From Vermamoeba vermiformis (taxonomy: Eukaryota; Tubulinea; Echinamoebida), in assembly GCA_045837725.1 (NCBI GenBank), contig JBEWZL010000239.1, positions 682,001 through 746,000 on the forward strand: a stretch of DNA of 64,000 nt, given 5' to 3'. Positions within the stretch are counted from its first letter, which is position 1; every line of letters starts with the position of its first letter. The notes under the pieces are model-generated. The model was not told the DNA's origin and searched no databases. It saw nothing but the letters and a program-made list of their open reading frames with translations. The translations under genes and the position numbers were made by a program. Positions 60,088 through 64,000 of this stretch are shown here, piece after piece.

Positions 60088-62085
60088 CTTAATTTATTTG
60101 TAAATGTTGTACATACTGTAATTACTGTAAATAATTGGAGATTTAATGCAAAACCCTTGCCATAACTTGCTGGATAAAACAATAGTAAGTTTCACACCAA
60201 TGGAGATAAATATTTTCTTGCCATTTCTCCTTGGAATAATCTGGCACAAGCTCATGTTTTATTAAAGATTTCCTCAGAATCTGCAACCCCCTCCTCTTGA
60301 AGTTTTGGTTGCTGTTCATTAAGTGCAGTGTTGATATCATTAAAGTCCAGTTGGTTGTTCCAGCACCTACAGGGTCCTGGACAGAATTTGAAGCAATATA
60401 TTCTTTCTTAAGCTTGAGATAGCAAGCACTTGAACCATCTTGACTGAAGTATCTTTGCTTAATTAAATCATTATTAGTAAGTGTAAATTGATATTTCTAA
60501 GCTGTAATTGAATGATAATTGTTGGTAGATCCAGAGCCTGTCAATCCATCTTTTCACCACTACTTGCCAGCAACCTATAATGCAACAATGGCAGTGCCAA
60601 AACAAGAGATTACAGGACAAAGAAGCAACCCAAAAAGTTGATTCTGATGACACACCTGGAGCCAGTTGAACCTGGTTTTGATTTTAGATATTTATTGGAA
60701 GACAATAACACATGTTCTAAACCTGCAGTACCTTTGATTATTTAAGTATAGATATTGAGCAGAGTAGATCTGGATATTTCACCACAATAACCACAAATGC
60801 CTGTTTTTTCAGCCATTGTGTTGTGTAGTGGTACACACTCTGGAGCAATCTGGTATGCATACCAAATTTCCATTTTTAGTCAAGTACATGTTGCAAGTAA
60901 GGTTTGGTTTGGTTTGGAGAGTTCGGTGCCCTTCAATCAACTAGTTTTAAAGAAATCATTAAAGAGTAGTGAGCACTACGAGATAGAAAAGGCTGTGTAT
61001 ACAAAGATCCACCAGTTGGCCATGGAGTAAGTGTAGAAATTGATATATCCCCTCAATAATGATTTTTTAGCGACCTGAAAAGACATTTTCCAGAGCCAAT
61101 TGGTTTTAATGACAAAGAGCACTGCATATTTGTTGGGTTTGAATCACCCACCACCATTTTTACAGCGTTAAAAGCAAAATCACTGGCCCCTTTTGCCAAA
61201 GGGTTAATTGCTCAGTTCTCAAAAGTATTGTGATACATGCACATCTGCATGGATGTACCTTGGGAATATTCTTTACAGAACCTTCTCCTCAGTCACAAAT
61301 TCTATCATTCAGAAGTTGATGGAAAAGTGATCTGAGCCCCTCTGCTCATCTTCATTGATTTCACCTCCAAGCAAGATAATGGTAATATAAACTATTTTAA
61401 ACTCTTATTTGCAGTGCAAAGTATGATCAATCAGGGGCCACCTTATTAAGAGCAACTAAAAAGGTTCTAGAAGGTTTGTGCATTGTCACCTACAGGTTGC
61501 ATTAGGGTTAGGATTAGGATGCTAGTACCTGGAGTGTGGCATTTACTAATTCTATCTTGTGAGTTGACATCGGAGCGTTGCTTCTTGCATAAAGATCTTT
61601 CAAAGCCCTATGAAGAAGGTTGTTTGCTGCAAAATAGGTCATTTTACATCAGGGCTATGTGTTCTATTTTACCTAACAATGGTTGTGTCATCCGCTGTAA
61701 GAACTTCTCTCTTAACGTAACAATATTGTTGCCAACCAGGAAGAAGGAAGCAAAATCTGACAATTGAAGGGTTTTATGAGGGCCTTTGTCTGCTAGATGG
61801 CAGATGCAGTTCACCAAGAGATCTTGAAGTGGAATTGAAAAACACTCCCTAAACTTTGTTAATTGTGGAAGCCAATAGCATTTAGTTATAGTTACCACTT
61901 GAAAAAATGCCTCAAAAGACCCTGGTTCAAATTAGATATGGGCTGTTTTTTTTGGTCCACGTAGAGTTCATGGTTGGACCCTATTATCAGTTGCTGATTT
62001 CCCTCTGTTGAAGAGAAATAAAGAATTTACGAGGGAAAAAGGTAATTCAATGTATTTATTTTTAACGAAATCAAGGAATGACTTG
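60088..62085. mobile_element. Decayed mobile-element region, class unresolved
   Basis: Nearly 2 kb without a host gene model. On the plus strand, scattered coding-like patches (for example near 60530-60620 and 60870-61230, with GFNDKEHCIFVGFESPTTIF) suggest an old element, but I cannot name its family and the region reads as broken in several places. Composition differs sharply from the flanks: almost no CpG and an excess of TG/CA. A short TTAGGG-like run lies at 61502-61518. Ends of the element were not found. Confidence 0.5.
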
Positions 62086-62702
62086 TTATTTGAACTTTTT
62101 GAGCAGATCAGGGCAGTCTAATGCCTCTTCAGGTAACCATTCATTGTACTGATTACTCCAACCAGACCACTTCACTAGATATTCATCACCATGAACTCCT
62201 CTACGTTTGTCTACTAAATCTTCTACCTCATATTCTTCAGTTGATTTTACCTCTGCTGCTTTATACTTGACTTTTCCAGTTTGCAAATCTCCAGCAATAA
62301 ATTTGTTGTGACATTGATCAAAATTCCATGCTAAGCATTCTGAACAGAAGCATGGTCTCTTTTGATGTTTGATTGTTCCAATCTTGTTCCGAAAAGATGA
62401 AATCATAGGAAGCCTTGATGCCTTTTAAAGGAGTGCAGTCATCTTCTTCATCATCAGAATCATACTCAACCAAAAAAGTGGGGCCACCTGGAACAGTATC
62501 AAAGTGATCTGCAAGCTCTTGGGCATTATTGATGTGAGCATCATCTTATAAAGTGAATTAGCTCTGGTAAATTAAGGAGTAACTTACTATCTAGTAAAAA
62601 TAACCTAGTATTGGATTTCAAAGTTGCACCTCTGCCATCACAAGAACCTTTTCTATGGTATGCAGGATCTACAGCCCATCTGGGTAGGAGAAAGTTGACC
62701 AG
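62086..62702 (-). mobile_element. Mobile-element-derived reading frame with C-terminal chromodomain
   Basis: Minus-strand coding content ends at 62086. The C-terminal half is a clear chromodomain (EYEVEDLVDKRRG, DEYLVKWSGWSNQYNEWLPE). Just upstream are CFCSECLAWNFDQC and, further 5', HRKGSCDGRGATLKS and an acidic EYDSDDEEDDC patch. The CDG-x-G-x-x-x-K signature followed by Cys pairs is known from transposon-encoded or transposon-derived proteins in animals and protists. Chromodomains target such proteins to methylated histone tails. The copy does not look whole; the element family is not certain. Confidence 0.5.
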
Positions 62703-62735
62703 CTAAAATGGTCGTTTATTGACATATGTTATTAC

Positions 62736-62953
62736 AAGCATATGACATTGGGTAAATTGAAAGAACAACATAGGCTATTTAGCTAATAGCATATGCTATT
62801 TACAGCCAAGTACACCCTTTTGGCTGGCCCAGGACAAGGATTTCAGGGAAAAAATGTACTGCCCCTCTGCTTGTTTTTAGCATTGTGATTCATTACACAC
62901 TCACAAAAGCATATGCTCTGAAAAACGTCCACATGAAAAATAGCATATGCTGT
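62736..62953. repeat. Cluster of AGCATATGCT palindromes
   Basis: The 10-bp palindrome AGCATATGCT or its 8-bp core occurs at about 62737 (partial, AAGCATATGA), 62788 (within TAGCATATGCTA), 62907 and 62941. Four copies in about 220 nt is far above expectation. Possible protein-binding sites or element terminal structure. Confidence 0.6.
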
Positions 62954-63176
62954 TGCATCCGCTCCGCTGATGTTTGCTGCCCTGGTCCATTTTTTGTTGT
63001 TTTCTTCTTTTTCAATGTATTCATATATGTAAGTGGGCTTGCCCATATAGGGCTAGCCCTGTCACCCCCCCTCAAAAAAATAAAGAATATTCTACCCGAT
63101 CATTTTTTACTTAAGCAAAATTTTACTTTGGAAAATTATCCACAGGAAAAAAGAAGTCTCACCCTGAGTGACTCTC

Positions 63177-63255
63177 AAAAAAACAAAGTCCTGCAGGTCG
63201 TCTCCACACGGAGACGATCTCATAAAAAAACAAAGTCCTAGTAGGTCGTCTCCAC
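63177..63255. repeat. 47-nt-period direct repeat with inverted repeat
   Basis: The stretch AAAAAAACAAAGTCCT followed by AGGTCGTCTCCAC occurs at 63177 and again at 63224 (period 47 nt). The first copy continues into an 8-bp inverted repeat, TCGTCTCC (63198-63205) and GGAGACGA (63210-63217). It lies at the right border of the CpG-poor block, 70 bp before the next gene start. It may mark an element end or promoter elements. Confidence 0.6.
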
Positions 63256-63325
63256 GTGCCCTAAAAGAGGCTTCAACGCGCTCCATAATAATTCCACTAT
63301 TTTTACGCCCTCTCTCTTATTAATA

Positions 63326-64000
63326 ATGGATCGAAATTCCCGAAAGGCGAAGGATTCGATCAAAAAGAAGGTAAAATTATTTTCGCCTTTAGCCCGCTTT
63401 CTCAACCAATTCCCGGCCATTATAATATTATAAATTTTAATTATATTGCATATTTATTGCTGTACTAATTTTTACTTTAGGAGAAAAAGAAACAACTTAA
63501 TCCGGATGTGATCGAGGACGTAAGAACTTACGTGGAATTCTTAGTTCTTGCCCGTAATCGATCCACGCCGAGTAGAACGGTCAACGAGTACATGCAGAAG
63601 CTTTTCAAGTCCTTGCCGTACTATGCACCGTTTTGTCACCGAGCGGATTTCGTTTTTTTCTACGTGGTGTTCGACTTCCACGGGATGCTTCCCCCAACCC
63701 CTGAAGCTACCATGGCGTATCCAAAGTGGCTCAAATCCTACCGGCAATTGGTCGCCGAAGGCCTTGGTACCGTCGTTGGAGCGAATCCGGTGTGGCAAGG
63801 CTTCATGGAGCTCATGCAGCGATTCCCGAAGCTCCTAGCGTCTGCGCAACAAAATATCTGCATGCCAAACGTCACGAAGAGCATCGTCAACAACATCGCA
63901 ACGTCAACCATTCACGAAGAGTGTGCCAAACTTTGGTGCGCGATGCGGTACAACCCGAAGTACTGGGTTTCGCTGGAGCGTTTAAACGAGCTCCTCAAAG
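63326..64000 (+). CDS. Unrecognised protein, 3' end outside window
   Basis: Exons 63326-63370 and 63481-64000 (open to the window edge); 188 codons visible. Basic start (MDRNSRKAKDSIKKKEKKK), then a helical region with RSTPSRTVNEYMQKLF, FYVVFDFHGMLPPTPEA and IHEECAKLWCAMRYNPKYW. Not recognised. Its GC- and CpG-rich composition differs from the CpG-poor block to its left and is richer than most host genes, so it might be a recent arrival, an element-borne gene, or simply a highly expressed host gene. Confidence 0.65.

Noticed and set aside
1-64000. tRNA, rRNA and CRISPR arrays
   Set aside because: I looked for tRNA box A/B patterns, rRNA-like blocks and regularly spaced repeats on both strands and found none that I could support.

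Overview
This is nuclear DNA of a microbial eukaryote. Almost every gene is cut by short introns (typically 45-65 nt) with GTA(A/C)G-type donors and a CTAAT/CTAAC-like branch motif about 10-20 nt before the 3' AG. I assembled exon models by hand from splice motifs and checked each by reading-phase closure: in every model listed with exons the phases close to an uninterrupted frame. The gene set (RalGAP-alpha, STK11IP-like, THOC7, LEO1, OS-9-like lectin, ChAPs-like, MBOAT acyltransferase, F-box proteins, virus-style ankyrin proteins, GPI-type surface enzymes) fits a free-living amorphean protist (amoebozoan or opisthokont-related unicell). The species cannot be fixed from the sequence.

Layout. 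47-16169: an M11 metalloprotease (its 3' end lies outside the window), THOC7, a coiled-coil protein, LEO1, an F-box/LRR protein, peroxiredoxin-5, an EF-hand protein, ZFAND1, a divergent histone H3 and an F-box/propeller protein. 16443-28415: two long minus-strand signalling genes, a RalGAP-alpha-type GTPase-activating protein (1641 aa) and an STK11IP-like leucine-rich protein (1298 aa). 28738-38964: cell-surface and accessory genes, namely an orphan membrane glycoprotein, a tandem GST-fold protein, and two GPI-type glycoside hydrolases each followed by a related F-box-like/ankyrin gene, which looks like a duplicated two-gene unit. 39243-60087: an ER lectin ending in RDEL, a LisH (NPAT-like) protein, an HNH-fold protein, a ChAPs-like trafficking protein, a second F-box/propeller protein, an intron-bearing bacterial-type Der/EngA GTPase overlapping a small upstream ORF, a phospholipase B, a DGAT/ACAT-type acyltransferase, a cationic amino-acid transporter and a second zinc metalloprotease. 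60088-63260: no host gene; a decayed mobile-element region with a chromodomain reading frame, short palindromes and direct repeats, strikingly poor in CpG. 63326-64000: the start of an unrecognised gene running off the window.

How the genes work together. No operon or single pathway links the window. It is a compact housekeeping region with close convergent pairs (15-78 bp between stops) and short divergent intergenic regions (83-322 bp), probably shared promoters. The accessory interest lies in the secreted or GPI-anchored enzymes (two zincins, two glycosidases, a phospholipase), the GH-ankyrin duplication, and the CpG-depleted repeat block at the right end, which suggests that this organism methylates repeats.
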